NCBI GenBank assembly: GCA_036556965.1
Contig: DATBIO010000127.1
Coordinates: 1 to 18,910, forward strand
Direction: 5' to 3'
Source: DATBIO01 sp036556965
GTDB lineage: Bacteria; Acidobacteriota; Vicinamibacteria; Fen-336
DNA length: 18,910 nucleotides
Shown: in pieces, positions 1 through 10,602 of the stretch
Layout of the letters: every line of letters begins with the position of its first letter
How positions within the stretch are numbered: the stretch's first letter is position 1
Translations under genes and position numbers: made by a program
The notes under the pieces: generated by a model
The model's database searches: none
Told to the model about the DNA's origin: nothing
What the model saw: only the letters and a program-made list of their open reading frames with translations

Positions 1-1164
1 CGCGCGGAAGCCGGGGCCCACGCGCAGGGCCTTCAGCGCCGGCCGCGGCAGGCTCGCGCACGTCTCCGGCGGCTCGTCCCCGTGCAGCTGGAGCAGGTCG
101 AGGCCGGCCTGCTCCACTGCCCGCTCCACGAACGCGCGCTCGGCGTCCACGAACACGCCCACGCGCGTGACGAAGGGCGGCAGGGCGTGGCTGATGCGGC
201 GGGCCTGCTCCAGCGTCACGTGGCGCGGGCTCCGGGGCCAGAACACGAGGCCCACGGCGTCCGCCCCGGCACGGGCCGCCACCAGCCCGTCCTCGACGCT
301 GGTGATGCCGCAGATCTTCACCACCGTGCGCCCCCCCGCCCGCGCCTGTCGGCCCGGCCAGCGGCGGGACGCCGACTCGCGGATGAGCGTCTCCAGCGCC
401 GCGCCGGGGTCGCGCGCGGACATCAGGTGCTCGCCCACCAGGAAGGCGTCGTAGCCGACGTCGCGCAGCCGCCGCAGGTCGCCCGCCCCGGCCACGCCGC
501 TCTCCGCCACCCCCACCACGTGCGCGGGCAGATGCGGGGCCAGCTCCAGCGCCGTCTCCAGCCGGACCTCCATGGTGCGCAGGTCGCGGTTGTTGACCCC
601 GATCGCGCGGGCGCCCGCGGCGAGGGCGCGCTCCAGCTCGGCGCGCTCGTGCACCTCCACCAGGGCGTCCAGGCCCAGCTCGTGGGTGACGGCCACGAGG
701 TCGGCCAGGGTGGCGTCGTCCACCGCGGCCACGATGAGGAGGACGGCGTCCGCGCCCGCGTACCAGGCCTCCCAGACCTGGTAGGGATCGACCACGAAGT
801 CCTTGCGGAGCACGGGGAGGAGGGTGGCCGAGCGCGCTTCCTTGAGGTCCTCGAGGCTGCCCCCGAAGAACTGCTCCTCCGTCACCACGGAGAGGGCGGC
901 CGCCCCCGCCACCTCGTAGGCCTGGGCGGCGTTCACCGGGTGCAGGTCGTCGCGGATCAGGCCGCGCGAGGGCGACCGGCGCTTGAACTCCGCGATGACG
1001 TTCACCTCTCCCGGCCGCGACACCGCGGGAAGGAAGGGCCGCCGCCCGGTGGGCGTGGGCGCGGACTGCTGGATGCGCTCGAGGGGGACGCTGCGGCGGC
1101 GCTCCTGCACGCGCTCGCGCGTGCGTTCCACGATGCGGCCGAGGATTCCGGGGGGCAGCATCAT
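1..1164 (-). CDS. trpCF: Bifunctional indole-3-glycerol phosphate synthase / phosphoribosylanthranilate isomerase (TrpC-TrpF fusion), 3' end outside window
   Basis: My manual translation of the minus strand gives an open frame of 388 codons from ATG 1164 to the window edge. Residues 1 to about 265 are a TrpC (IGPS) barrel: IAEFKRRSPSRG near 57-68, VVTEEQFFGGS near 93-103, LRKDFVVDPYQ near 119-129, then VGVNNRDL and AESGV. After a short linker a second barrel starts with the TrpF signature VVKICGITSVEDG (281-293), with Cys285 the expected general acid/base cysteine. The frame is still in TrpF at base 1, so the protein is truncated only by the window. TrpF isomerises phosphoribosylanthranilate to CdRP and TrpC closes the indole ring. 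ATG 1164 overlaps the trpD stop (ATGA); GGAGG lies 10 bases upstream at 1175-1179. A second ATG follows directly, so the start could be one codon later. The fusion resembles the enterobacterial arrangement. Confidence 0.95.
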   Translation of the reverse strand, partial: MMLPPGILGRIVERTRERVQERRRSVPLERIQQSAPTPTGRRPFLPAVSRPGEVNVIAEFKRRSPSRGLIRDDLHPVNAAQAYEVAGAAALSVVTEEQFFGGSLEDLKEARSATLLPVLRKDFVVDPYQVWEAWYAGADAVLLIVAAVDDATLADLVAVTHELGLDALVEVHERAELERALAAGARAIGVNNRDLRTMEVRLETALELAPHLPAHVVGVAESGVAGAGDLRRLRDVGYDAFLVGEHLMSARDPGAALETLIRESASRRWPGRQARAGGRTVVKICGITSVEDGLVAARAGADAVGLVFWPRSPRHVTLEQARRISHALPPFVTRVGVFVDAERAFVERAVEQAGLDLLQLHGDEPPETCASLPRPALKALRVGPGFRA

Positions 1165-2155
1165 GAGCGCGAGGCCTCCACCGCGCGCGCCAGCAGCCGC
1201 CGCGCGCGCCCGTCGTCGATCGCTTCCGCGGCCTGGCGGGCGGCCTCCCGCAGGTCGCGGGCGCGCCCCGCCACCAGGAGCGCGGCAGCGGCGTTGTAGA
1301 CCACCACGTCGCGGCGTGGGCCGGGGGTCCCGTCCAGGACCTCGCGCGCCGTGGCCGCGTTGGCGTCGGCGTCGCCGCCCCGCACCGTCTCCAGGGGGGC
1401 ACGGGCAAGGCCCGCCTCCTCGGGCGAGACCTCGGCCACCGTCACCGTCCCCGCCGCGCACACCGCGACCCGCGAGGGTCCGGCCAGCGACAGCTCGTCC
1501 AGCCCCGCGCCGTGCACCACCCAGGCCCGCTCCACGCCGAGACGGCACAGGCAGCGGGCCATCAGCTCGGCCAGGGCGGGGCGGGGGACGCCCACGACCT
1601 GGGCGTGCGGGCGCGCGGGGTTCGTGAGGGGGCCGAGCAGGTTGAAGGCGGTACGCACGCCCAGCTCCTTGCGCGGGCCCACGGCGTGGCGCGTGGAGGC
1701 GTGGAAGGCGGGGGCGAAGAGGAAGGCCCATCCCAGCTCGTCCAGGCTGCGCTGCACGCTCTCCACGGGAGCGTCGATGCGCAGGCCGAGGGCCTCCAGC
1801 ACGTCCGCGCTCCCGCAGCTCCCGCTGGCCGAGCGGTTCCCGTGCTTGGCCACGGGGGCCCCCGCGGCCGCCGCCACCAGCGAGGCCACCGTCGAGATGT
1901 TGAAGGTGCCCGCCCCGTCGCCGCCCGTGCCGCAGGTGTCCAGCACGGCCTCCGCGCGCACGGGAAGCGCGCGGGCCCGCATGACGCGGGCGAAGCCGAC
2001 CACCTCGTCCTCCGTCTCCCCGCGCGCGGCCATGGCCGCGAGCAGGGCCCCGATCTGCGCGGGAGTCGCCTCGCCGTCCATCACCACCGCCATGGCCGCG
2101 GCGGCCTCGTCCTCGGAGAGGGCCTGCCCCGCCATCACCTTGGCCAGGTAGGGCT

Positions 2156-2159
<4 letters not shown>
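1161..2159 (-). CDS. trpD: Anthranilate phosphoribosyltransferase
   Basis: A 332-residue protein of normal family length. It transfers the phosphoribosyl group of PRPP to anthranilate, the second step of the tryptophan branch. Visible motifs are the glycine-rich PRPP loop DTCGTGGDG (about 74-82), FNIST (86-90), KHGNRSASG (105-113), the region starting FAPAFH, and NLLGPLTNP, all hallmarks of TrpD. The start ATG 2159 overlaps the trpG stop as ATGA, and no strong Shine-Dalgarno precedes it, so translational coupling to trpG is likely. The stop overlaps the trpCF start in the same way. It is not fused to TrpG, unlike the E. coli protein. Because TrpD and HisG both consume PRPP, placing them on one transcript balances two PRPP-dependent pathways (inference). 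Confidence 0.96.
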
Positions 2160-4214
<2,055 letters not shown>

Positions 4215-4218
<4 letters not shown>

Positions 4219-4816
4219 CGGCCCCGCCGGCGACGCAGCGCCTCCAGGGCGTCCGCCACGCGGACGCCGCGCTGGGCCAGGGCCAGCAGCACGTGGAAGA
4301 GGAGGTCGGCGGCCTCCTCCGCCACGCGCTCCGCGGTGTCGCCCTTCATCGCGATCACCAGCTCCGTCGCCTCCTCGCCCACCTTCTTGAGGCTGTGGTC
4401 GAGCCCCTTTTCCAGGACGCGCGCGGTGTAGGAGCCCTCCGGGCGCGTGCGGGCCCGGTCGTCGATGACCCGCTCCAGCTCGGAGAGCATGCCGGCCAGG
4501 CTCCGCGCGTCCTCGCCGAAGCAGGTGCGGGCGCCGGTGTGGCAGGCCGGGCCCGCCGGCTCCACCACCATGAGCAGCGCGTCGCCGTCGCAGTCCGCGG
4601 CCAGCGCGCGCACGCGCAGGGTGTTGCCGGAGGTCTCCCCCTTGCGCCACAGCGACGCCCGCGAGCGGCTCCAGAAGTGCGCCTGCTCCGTCTCCACCGT
4701 GAGCCGCAACGCCTGCGCGTCCGTCCAGGCCAGCATGAGCACGTCCCCGCTCGCGCGGTCCTGCACCACCACCGGGGCCAGCCCGGCGCTGTCGAAGCGC
4801 AGCCCCTCCGGCGCCG

Positions 4817-4826
<10 letters not shown>
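4215..4826 (-). CDS. hisIE: Bifunctional phosphoribosyl-AMP cyclohydrolase / phosphoribosyl-ATP pyrophosphatase
   Basis: A 203-residue fusion catalysing steps two and three of histidine synthesis. Residues 1 to about 110 are the HisI cyclohydrolase: LMLAWTDAQAL, FWSRSRASLWRKGETSGN, and the metal-binding segment ADCDGDALLMVVEPAGPACHTG with Cys79, Cys95 and Cys102 plus the Asp pair near 80-82. The rest is an HisE pyrophosphatase of MazG-like helical type, with SYTARVLEKG, KKVGEEATELVIAMKG and EEAADLLFHVL. The chosen start is GTG 4826, which overlaps the hisF end by 10 bases and has GAGG 4 bases upstream. The stop overlaps the trpE start. Same domain order as the enterobacterial HisIE. Confidence 0.95.
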
Positions 4827-5607
<781 letters not shown>

Positions 5608-5608
<1 letters not shown>

Positions 5609-6336
5609 CAGAGGGCCCCGTCCGCCACGCCGTTGGCCTCCTCCAGCGTGAACCGCCGCTCGTAGAGGGCCTTCCCCACGATCACCTCGTCCACCCCGAG
5701 CTCCTCGAGCTCGCGCAGGCGGCGCAGGTCGTCGAGGGTGGACACCCCGCCGGCCGCCGTGACCTTGAGGCCGGTGCGGTAGGCCACGTCGGCGAGGGCG
5801 GCGAGGTTGGGGCCCACCAGGGTCCCGTCGCGCACCACGTCCGTGTACTGGACGCGACGCAGGCCCCAGGCCTTGGCCTTGCGCGCGAGGTCCAGCGGCT
5901 TCATGGTCGTGATCTCCTGCCAGCCCTCCACGGTCACGGTGCCGTTGCGCACGTCCAGGGCCACCGCCACCGCCTCCGGCCAGAGCTGGGCCGCCAGCTG
6001 CACGACCCCCGGGTCCGCCACCGCCGCCGTGCCGAACACCACGCGGTCCACGCCCAGCCGCCGATAGGTCGCGGCGTCGTCCAGGTTGCGCAGGCCGCCT
6101 CCCACCTCGACGGGGATGCTCACCGCGCTCAGCAGGTCGGCCACCGCGTCGATCTGGCGCGGGCCGCGCATGGCCGCGTCGAGGTCCACCACGTGCAGCC
6201 GCCGCGCGCCCGCCTCCGCGAAGCGCTGCGCGACCTCCGCGGGGTCGCTGCCGTAGACCGTCTCCGCCCGCAGCTCGCCCTGCGTCAGGCGCACCACCCT
6301 GCCCTGCCGGATGTCCACCGCGGGGACCACGATCAT
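5608..6336 (-). CDS. hisA: ProFAR isomerase (HisA)
   Basis: A 242-residue barrel that isomerises ProFAR to PRFAR, the substrate of HisH-HisF. The start IVVPAVDIRQGRVVRL has catalytic Asp8. The second catalytic Asp128 is in VALDVRNG, and YTDVVRDGT (164-172) and AAGGVSTLDDL follow. Phosphate loop VEVGGGLRN is near 77-84. The start is ATG 6336, which overlaps the hisH stop (ATGA) and has GAGGAGG 4 bases upstream (6341-6347). An upstream in-frame extension is possible but starts inside hisH and lacks the family N terminus. A dual HisA/PriA role (also isomerising PRA) is unnecessary here because a TrpF domain is present in trpCF. Confidence 0.96.
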
Positions 6337-6962
6337 GAGGCCTCCTCGCGCACGGCGCTGGCGCACAGCCCGGCGAAGCGCGCCACCAGGGCCAGCCCGA
6401 CCGCCTGGCTCTTCTCGGGGTGGAACTGGACGCCCAGCACGTTGCCGCGCGCCGCCACCGCCACCACCTCCACCCCGTGCTCCGCCGTGGCCACCACGTC
6501 CTCCTCGCGCGCCTCGCAGTGGTAGGAGTGCACGAAGTAGACGTGGGCGCCGTCGGGGGTGCCCGCCACCAGGGGGTGCGGCCGGCGCAGGCGCAGCGCG
6601 TTCCAGCCCATGTGCGGCACGGGCAGGGGGGCCACGCGCAGGCGGCGCACCACCCCCCCGAGCAAGCCGAGGCCGCGGTGCGCGCCGCCCTCCTCCCCCT
6701 CCTCGAACAGCACCTGCATGCCCACGCAGATGCCGAGGAGGGGCAGGCCGCGCGCCACCGCCTCCGCGAGCACCGGCGGCAGCCGGCGGTCGCGGATCTC
6801 GGCCATGGTCGCGGCGAAGGCGCCGTCCCCGGGCAGGACGAGGCCGCGCGCGGCGAGGAGGACGGCGGGGTCGTCGGAGAGCACGGCGGGCACGCCCAGC
6901 CGCCGGAAGGCGCGCATCACGCTGCCCAGGTTGCCGAGCCCGTAGTCCACCACCGCGATCAC
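6333..6962 (-). CDS. hisH: Imidazole glycerol phosphate synthase glutaminase subunit
   Basis: A 209-residue class I glutamine amidotransferase that feeds ammonia to HisF. It starts IAVVDYGLGNLGSV, the classic HisH N terminus. The oxyanion-strand loop is VLPGDGAFA (42-50). The nucleophile Cys79 is in LLGICVGMQVLFEEGEEGG, HMGWN follows near 116-120, and His180 and Glu182 are in VQFHPEKS. The GTG start at 6962 has GGGAG about 4 bases upstream. Unlike every other junction in this operon, hisH does not directly touch the preceding gene: 34 bases separate it from hisB, and they are bridged by a 13-codon mini-ORF described separately. Confidence 0.97.
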   Translation of the reverse strand: MIAVVDYGLGNLGSVMRAFRRLGVPAVLSDDPAVLLAARGLVLPGDGAFAATMAEIRDRRLPPVLAEAVARGLPLLGICVGMQVLFEEGEEGGAHRGLGLLGGVVRRLRVAPLPVPHMGWNALRLRRPHPLVAGTPDGAHVYFVHSYHCEAREEDVVATAEHGVEVVAVAARGNVLGVQFHPEKSQAVGLALVARFAGLCASAVREEAS

Positions 6963-7000
6963 GGCGCTCCCGCTCCCCGCGCCAGGGCCGCGGCGCTCAT
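6959..7000 (-). other. Possible 13-codon coupling ORF between hisB and hisH
   Basis: An ATG at 7000 overlaps the hisB stop (ATGA). It opens a 13-codon frame (Met-Ser-Ala3-Leu-Ala-Arg-Gly-Ala-Gly-Ala-Pro) whose TGA overlaps the hisH GTG (GTGA). It may pass ribosomes from hisB to hisH, keeping the unbroken stop/start chain of the operon. It may equally be chance in GC-rich DNA, since ATGAGC after hisB could be incidental and hisH has its own GGGAG. No product function is proposed. Confidence 0.2.
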
Positions 7001-7593
7001 CCGTCCAGCCTGCCCTTGGTGCTGGGCACGCCCGCCATGCGCGGGTCGCGGGCCACCGCCATGCCCAGGGCGCGGGCCGTGCACTTGAACAGGGTCTCCG
7101 CGATGTGGTGGGCGTTCCGCCCGCGCAGGTTCTCCAGGTGCAGGTTGAGGCGGGCGTGGTCGCAGAGCGCCCAGAAGAAGTCCTCGAACAGCTCGGTGGG
7201 CATGGTGCCGATCTGGCGCGCCTTGAAGGCCACCGCGTAGTGGAGGTACGGCCGGCCCGAGAGGTCCACCACGCAGCGGGAGAGCGCCTCGTCGAGGGGG
7301 ACGTAGGCGTGTCCGAAGCGCACGATGCCCGCCTTGTCGCCCAGCGCCTGCTTGAGGGCCTGGCCCAGCACGATGCCCACGTCCTCCACGCTGTGGTGGG
7401 CGTCCACGTGCAGGTCGCCCCGGCAGCGGACCTCGAGGTCGAAGCGGGCGTGCGTGCCCAGCGCGGCCAGCATGTGGTCGAAGAAGCCGATGCCGGTGGA
7501 GGCCTTGACCCGCCCGCGCCCGTCGAGGTCGAGGGAGAGGCGGACGTCGGTCTCCCGCGTCTTGCGCTCCACGCGCGCGCGTCGCGGCTTCAC
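6997..7593 (-). CDS. hisB: Imidazoleglycerol-phosphate dehydratase
   Basis: A 198-residue monofunctional HisB that dehydrates imidazole glycerol phosphate to imidazole acetol phosphate. The manganese-binding signatures are present twice, as in the family: GFFDHMLAAL with DAHHSVEDVGIVLG (64-77) in the first half, and NAHHIAETLFK in the second. There is no N-terminal HAD phosphatase domain, so this protein cannot supply the histidinol-phosphate phosphatase step. GTG 7593 overlaps the hisC stop (GTGA). The length agrees with monofunctional family members. Confidence 0.97.
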   Translation of the reverse strand: MKPRRARVERKTRETDVRLSLDLDGRGRVKASTGIGFFDHMLAALGTHARFDLEVRCRGDLHVDAHHSVEDVGIVLGQALKQALGDKAGIVRFGHAYVPLDEALSRCVVDLSGRPYLHYAVAFKARQIGTMPTELFEDFFWALCDHARLNLHLENLRGRNAHHIAETLFKCTARALGMAVARDPRMAGVPSTKGRLDG

Positions 7594-8669
7594 GCCGCCT
7601 CCGCCATTGCCGCGCGCAGCGCGTCCAGGAAGGCGGCGTTCTCCGCCTCGGTGCCCACGCTCACGCGCAGGCAGCGCTCCAGGCGCGGGTAGCCGCTCAC
7701 GTCGCGCACGAGCACGCCCCGCGCGTACAGGCGGTCGAAGACGGGCCGGGGCTCGCGGTCCAGCTCGAACAGGATGAAGTTGGCCTGGGAGGGGTGCGGG
7801 CGCACGCCCGCCATCCCGCGAAGCGCGGCGAACAGCGCCTCGCGCGCGGCCACGATGCGGCGCACGTTCTCGCCGAGGCGGCCCGCCTCGGCCAGCGCGG
7901 CCAGGGCCGCGTCGTGCGAGAAGAAGTTCACGTTGTAGGGCAGGCGCGCCTTGTTCACCTCCCGTACGAGCTCGGGGGCGGCCAGGAGGTAGCCCACGCG
8001 CAGCCCGGCCAGGGAGAGCGCCTTGGAGAACGTGCGCAGGACCACGAGGTTCGGGTGGTGGCCCAGGAGAGGAACCGCCGAGAACCCTGCGAACTCGTGG
8101 TACGCCTCGTCCACCACCACCAGGCCCGGCGACTCCGCACAGAGCCCGCGCAGCGCGTCCAGGGGCAGGGCGCCGCCCGTGGGGTTGTTGGGCGAGCACA
8201 CCACGGTGACGTCCGCGCGCGGCGCCGCCAGCGCGGCCGCGTCGTACGACAGGTCGGGGGCCAGGGGGACGGTGATCCTCTCCCCGCCCAGGATGGACGT
8301 GAGCAGGCCGTAGAGCGTGAAGGTAGGCTCGGGGATGGCCACGCGCGTGCCCGCGCCCACCGTGGCCAGGAGCAGGGCCTGGATCAGCTCGTTGGAGCCG
8401 TTGCCGGCCAGGATCCCGTCCGCGCGCCAGCCCGCGTGCCGCCCCAGCGCCTCCAGCAGGTCGGCGGGGTCGAAGGGCGGATAGCGCGACCACGGCCGCC
8501 GGCGGGCGCGCTCCAGCACGCGGTCCTTGAGCGCCTCCGGCACGTCGTACGGGTTCTCGTTCTGGTTGATCTTGACGGGCGCCTCCCGGGCCACCAGGGT
8601 GTAGGCCTTGGCCGCGCGCACCGCCGGCTTCACGCAGCGGAGCGGATCCTGCGGCGGTCGATCGCCCAC
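7590..8669 (-). CDS. hisC: Histidinol-phosphate aminotransferase
   Basis: A 359-residue fold type I PLP aminotransferase that converts imidazole acetol phosphate to histidinol phosphate. Motifs: VKINQNENPYDVP (32-44), GNGSNELIQ (89-97), the PLP-ring segment SPNNPTGG (159-166), VVVDEAYHEF (184-193) and TFSKALSLAGLRVGY with Lys216 as the Schiff-base lysine. Two in-frame GTG codons compete. The one at 8675 overlaps the hisD stop but is itself part of GGGAGG. The one at 8669 has GGGAGG 5 bases upstream, so I use 8669; the difference is two codons. The neighbours hisD and hisB make HisC the likely role rather than an aromatic aminotransferase, although HisC enzymes can also act on aromatic keto acids. 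Confidence 0.95.
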   Translation of the reverse strand: MGDRPPQDPLRCVKPAVRAAKAYTLVAREAPVKINQNENPYDVPEALKDRVLERARRRPWSRYPPFDPADLLEALGRHAGWRADGILAGNGSNELIQALLLATVGAGTRVAIPEPTFTLYGLLTSILGGERITVPLAPDLSYDAAALAAPRADVTVVCSPNNPTGGALPLDALRGLCAESPGLVVVDEAYHEFAGFSAVPLLGHHPNLVVLRTFSKALSLAGLRVGYLLAAPELVREVNKARLPYNVNFFSHDAALAALAEAGRLGENVRRIVAAREALFAALRGMAGVRPHPSQANFILFELDREPRPVFDRLYARGVLVRDVSGYPRLERCLRVSVGTEAENAAFLDALRAAMAEAA

Positions 8670-8671
8670 CG

Positions 8672-9997
8672 TCACCTCCCTCCGCCCGCGGAGAGCGCGG
8701 TCCCGCCCCGCGGCCGCCGACCCCGCGCGCGCAGGCTCGCGGCGTGGGCGCGGAACCCCTCCGCGTCGGCCACCCGCGCCATCCCTTCCGCCACCGCGCG
8801 CAGGCCGCGGGCGCTGAGGCGGACCAGGCTCTGCCGGCGCTGGAAGTCCTGCACGGAGAGGGGGGAGCGCGCCCGCGCCGTGCCGCCCGTGGGGAGGACG
8901 TGGTTGGGCCCGATGCCGTAGTCCCCCGCCGCCACCGGCGACCATGCGCCCACGAACACCGCCCCCGCGACCACGCGCCGCGCCAGGGCGAGGCCGGCGC
9001 GCGTCCAGACCAGCGCGTGCTCGGGGGCCAGCGCGTTCACCGCGGCCAGGCCGGCGGCGAGGTCCCGCACCGCGACCACCGCGCCGCGCGCGGCCAGCGC
9101 GCGGCGGGCCGACCGCGGGTTGGCCACCGCGCCCACGCGCGCCTGCACCAGGCGGGCGACGCTCGTGGCCAGCCGCCGCGAGCTGGTGACGAGGACCACC
9201 GCCTCCTCGCCGCTGCCGTGCTCGGCCTGGGCCAGGAGCTCCCCCGCCACCAGGGCGGCGTCCGCGCTCCCGTCGGCCAGCACCACCACCTCGCTCGGTC
9301 CGGCGTCCTGGTCCACCTCGACCACCGCGCGCACCAGGCGCTTGGCGGCGGTCACGTAGGCGTTGCCCGGGCCCACGATCTTGGCCACCGCGGGCACGCT
9401 CTGCGTGCCGTAGGCCAGGGCGGCGACGCCCTGGGCGCCCCCCACGCGGTACACCTCTCCCTCCAGGCCCGCCAGCACCAGGGCCGCCGCCACCGCGGGA
9501 TTGCCCTCCAGGGCGCGCGGCGGCGTGGCCACGGCCAGGCGCGGCACGCCCGCCACGCGCGCCGGGATCGCGTTCATGAGCACGGAGGAAGGGTACGCGC
9601 CCGCGCCGCCCGGCACGTAGAGCCCGGCCGAGGGAAGCGGCCGCACCAGCTCCTCGAGGTGCGAGCCGTCGGGGGAGCGGACCACGAAGCCGGTCTCGCG
9701 CTGGCGCCCATGGTACGACTCGATGCGCGCCGCCATGTCGCGCAGGGCCGCCACCACCTCGGGGGGGGCGCGGCGGGCCAGGGCGCGGACCTCCGCGGGC
9801 GGCATGCGCACGCCCCCCGGGGCGAGGACGACCCCGTCGTAGCGCGCGGTGAACCGCAGCAGCGCGCGGTCGCCCTCCCGCCGCACCGCGTCCACGATGC
9901 GCGCCACCCGCCTGGACACGGCGGCCTGCCGCGGGGGCGCCGCGCGCGCGGCGAGGTAGGCGCGCCAAGCGGCCGAGCCGAAGGCCAACCGCCTCAC
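8672..9997 (-). CDS. hisD: Histidinol dehydrogenase
   Basis: A 441-residue NAD- and zinc-dependent enzyme that oxidises histidinol to histidine in two steps. Zinc ligands as known for the family are visible: Gln257 and His260 in LLAQAEHGSG, Asp359 in AAGDYGIGPNHVLPT, and His418 in GFRAHAASL. The catalytic pair Glu326-His327 is in APEHA. The NAD region shows YVPGGAGAYPSSVLMN (127-142) and KIVGPGNAYV. The last dozen residues are Arg/Gly-rich and look disordered. GTG 9997 overlaps the hisG stop (GTGA). A free-standing histidinol-phosphatase needed just before HisD is not in the window. Confidence 0.97.
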   Translation of the reverse strand: MRRLAFGSAAWRAYLAARAAPPRQAAVSRRVARIVDAVRREGDRALLRFTARYDGVVLAPGGVRMPPAEVRALARRAPPEVVAALRDMAARIESYHGRQRETGFVVRSPDGSHLEELVRPLPSAGLYVPGGAGAYPSSVLMNAIPARVAGVPRLAVATPPRALEGNPAVAAALVLAGLEGEVYRVGGAQGVAALAYGTQSVPAVAKIVGPGNAYVTAAKRLVRAVVEVDQDAGPSEVVVLADGSADAALVAGELLAQAEHGSGEEAVVLVTSSRRLATSVARLVQARVGAVANPRSARRALAARGAVVAVRDLAAGLAAVNALAPEHALVWTRAGLALARRVVAGAVFVGAWSPVAAGDYGIGPNHVLPTGGTARARSPLSVQDFQRRQSLVRLSARGLRAVAEGMARVADAEGFRAHAASLRARGRRPRGGTALSAGGGR

Positions 9998-10602
9998 TCC
10001 AGCGCCCCCCGCAGCCGGTCGAGGAGGCTCTCCACCTCCGCCCGCCGCGCGTGGAACTGGGCGCGGTTCACGATGAGGCGGGCGGAGGAGGCCGCCACCT
10101 CGTCCACCGCCTCCAGGCCGTTCTCGGCCAGGGTCCGCCCCGTCTCCACCACGTCCACGATGCAGTCGGCCAGGCCCAGCGCCGGCGCCAGCTCGACCGA
10201 TCCCGCCAGCGCCACCACCTCCGCGGACAGGCCCCGCCCCAGGAAGAAGGCGGCGGCCACGCGGGGATACTTGGTGGCCACGCGCAGGGTGGAGGCGGGG
10301 ACGGGGGCCCCCACGCGGCGCGCCACCATGAGGCGGCAGCGGCCGAAGCCGAGGTCGAGGGGCTCGAGGACGTCGCTGCCCGCCTCCAGCAGCACGTCGC
10401 GCCCCACCACGCCGCAGGCGGCCACGCCGTATTCCACGTAGGTCGGCACGTCCTGGTCCTTCACGAAGAGGTAGCGCAGGTCGCCCGCCTCGCTCACCAG
10501 GCGCCGCCCCTCGGCGCGCGGGAAGGGCAGGCCGGCGCGCCCGAACAGGTCCTCCGTACCCGCGAGCAGCTTGCCCTTGGCCAGGGCCACGGTCAGGCTC
10601 AC
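9994..10602 (-). CDS. hisG: ATP phosphoribosyltransferase, short-form catalytic subunit
   Basis: A 202-residue HisG that condenses ATP and PRPP, the first committed step of histidine synthesis. It starts LTVALAKGKL and has YVEYGVAACGVVGRDVL, VATKYPR, and the PRPP loop region ADCIVDVVETGRTLAENGL (about 150-168). It lacks the C-terminal ACT-like regulatory domain of the long form, so it is the short type that requires HisZ, encoded immediately upstream. GTG 10602 overlaps the hisZ stop (GTGA), consistent with coupled synthesis of the two subunits of a hetero-octamer. Feedback inhibition by histidine would act through HisZ. Confidence 0.97.
   Translation of the reverse strand: MSLTVALAKGKLLAGTEDLFGRAGLPFPRAEGRRLVSEAGDLRYLFVKDQDVPTYVEYGVAACGVVGRDVLLEAGSDVLEPLDLGFGRCRLMVARRVGAPVPASTLRVATKYPRVAAAFFLGRGLSAEVVALAGSVELAPALGLADCIVDVVETGRTLAENGLEAVDEVAASSARLIVNRAQFHARRAEVESLLDRLRGALE

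Noticed and set aside
82..1299. Long plus-strand open frame opposite trpCF and trpD
   Set aside because: Low-complexity His/Ala/Gly/Arg-rich translation typical of the antisense of GC-rich genes; the opposite strand encodes clear TrpC, TrpF and TrpD motifs.
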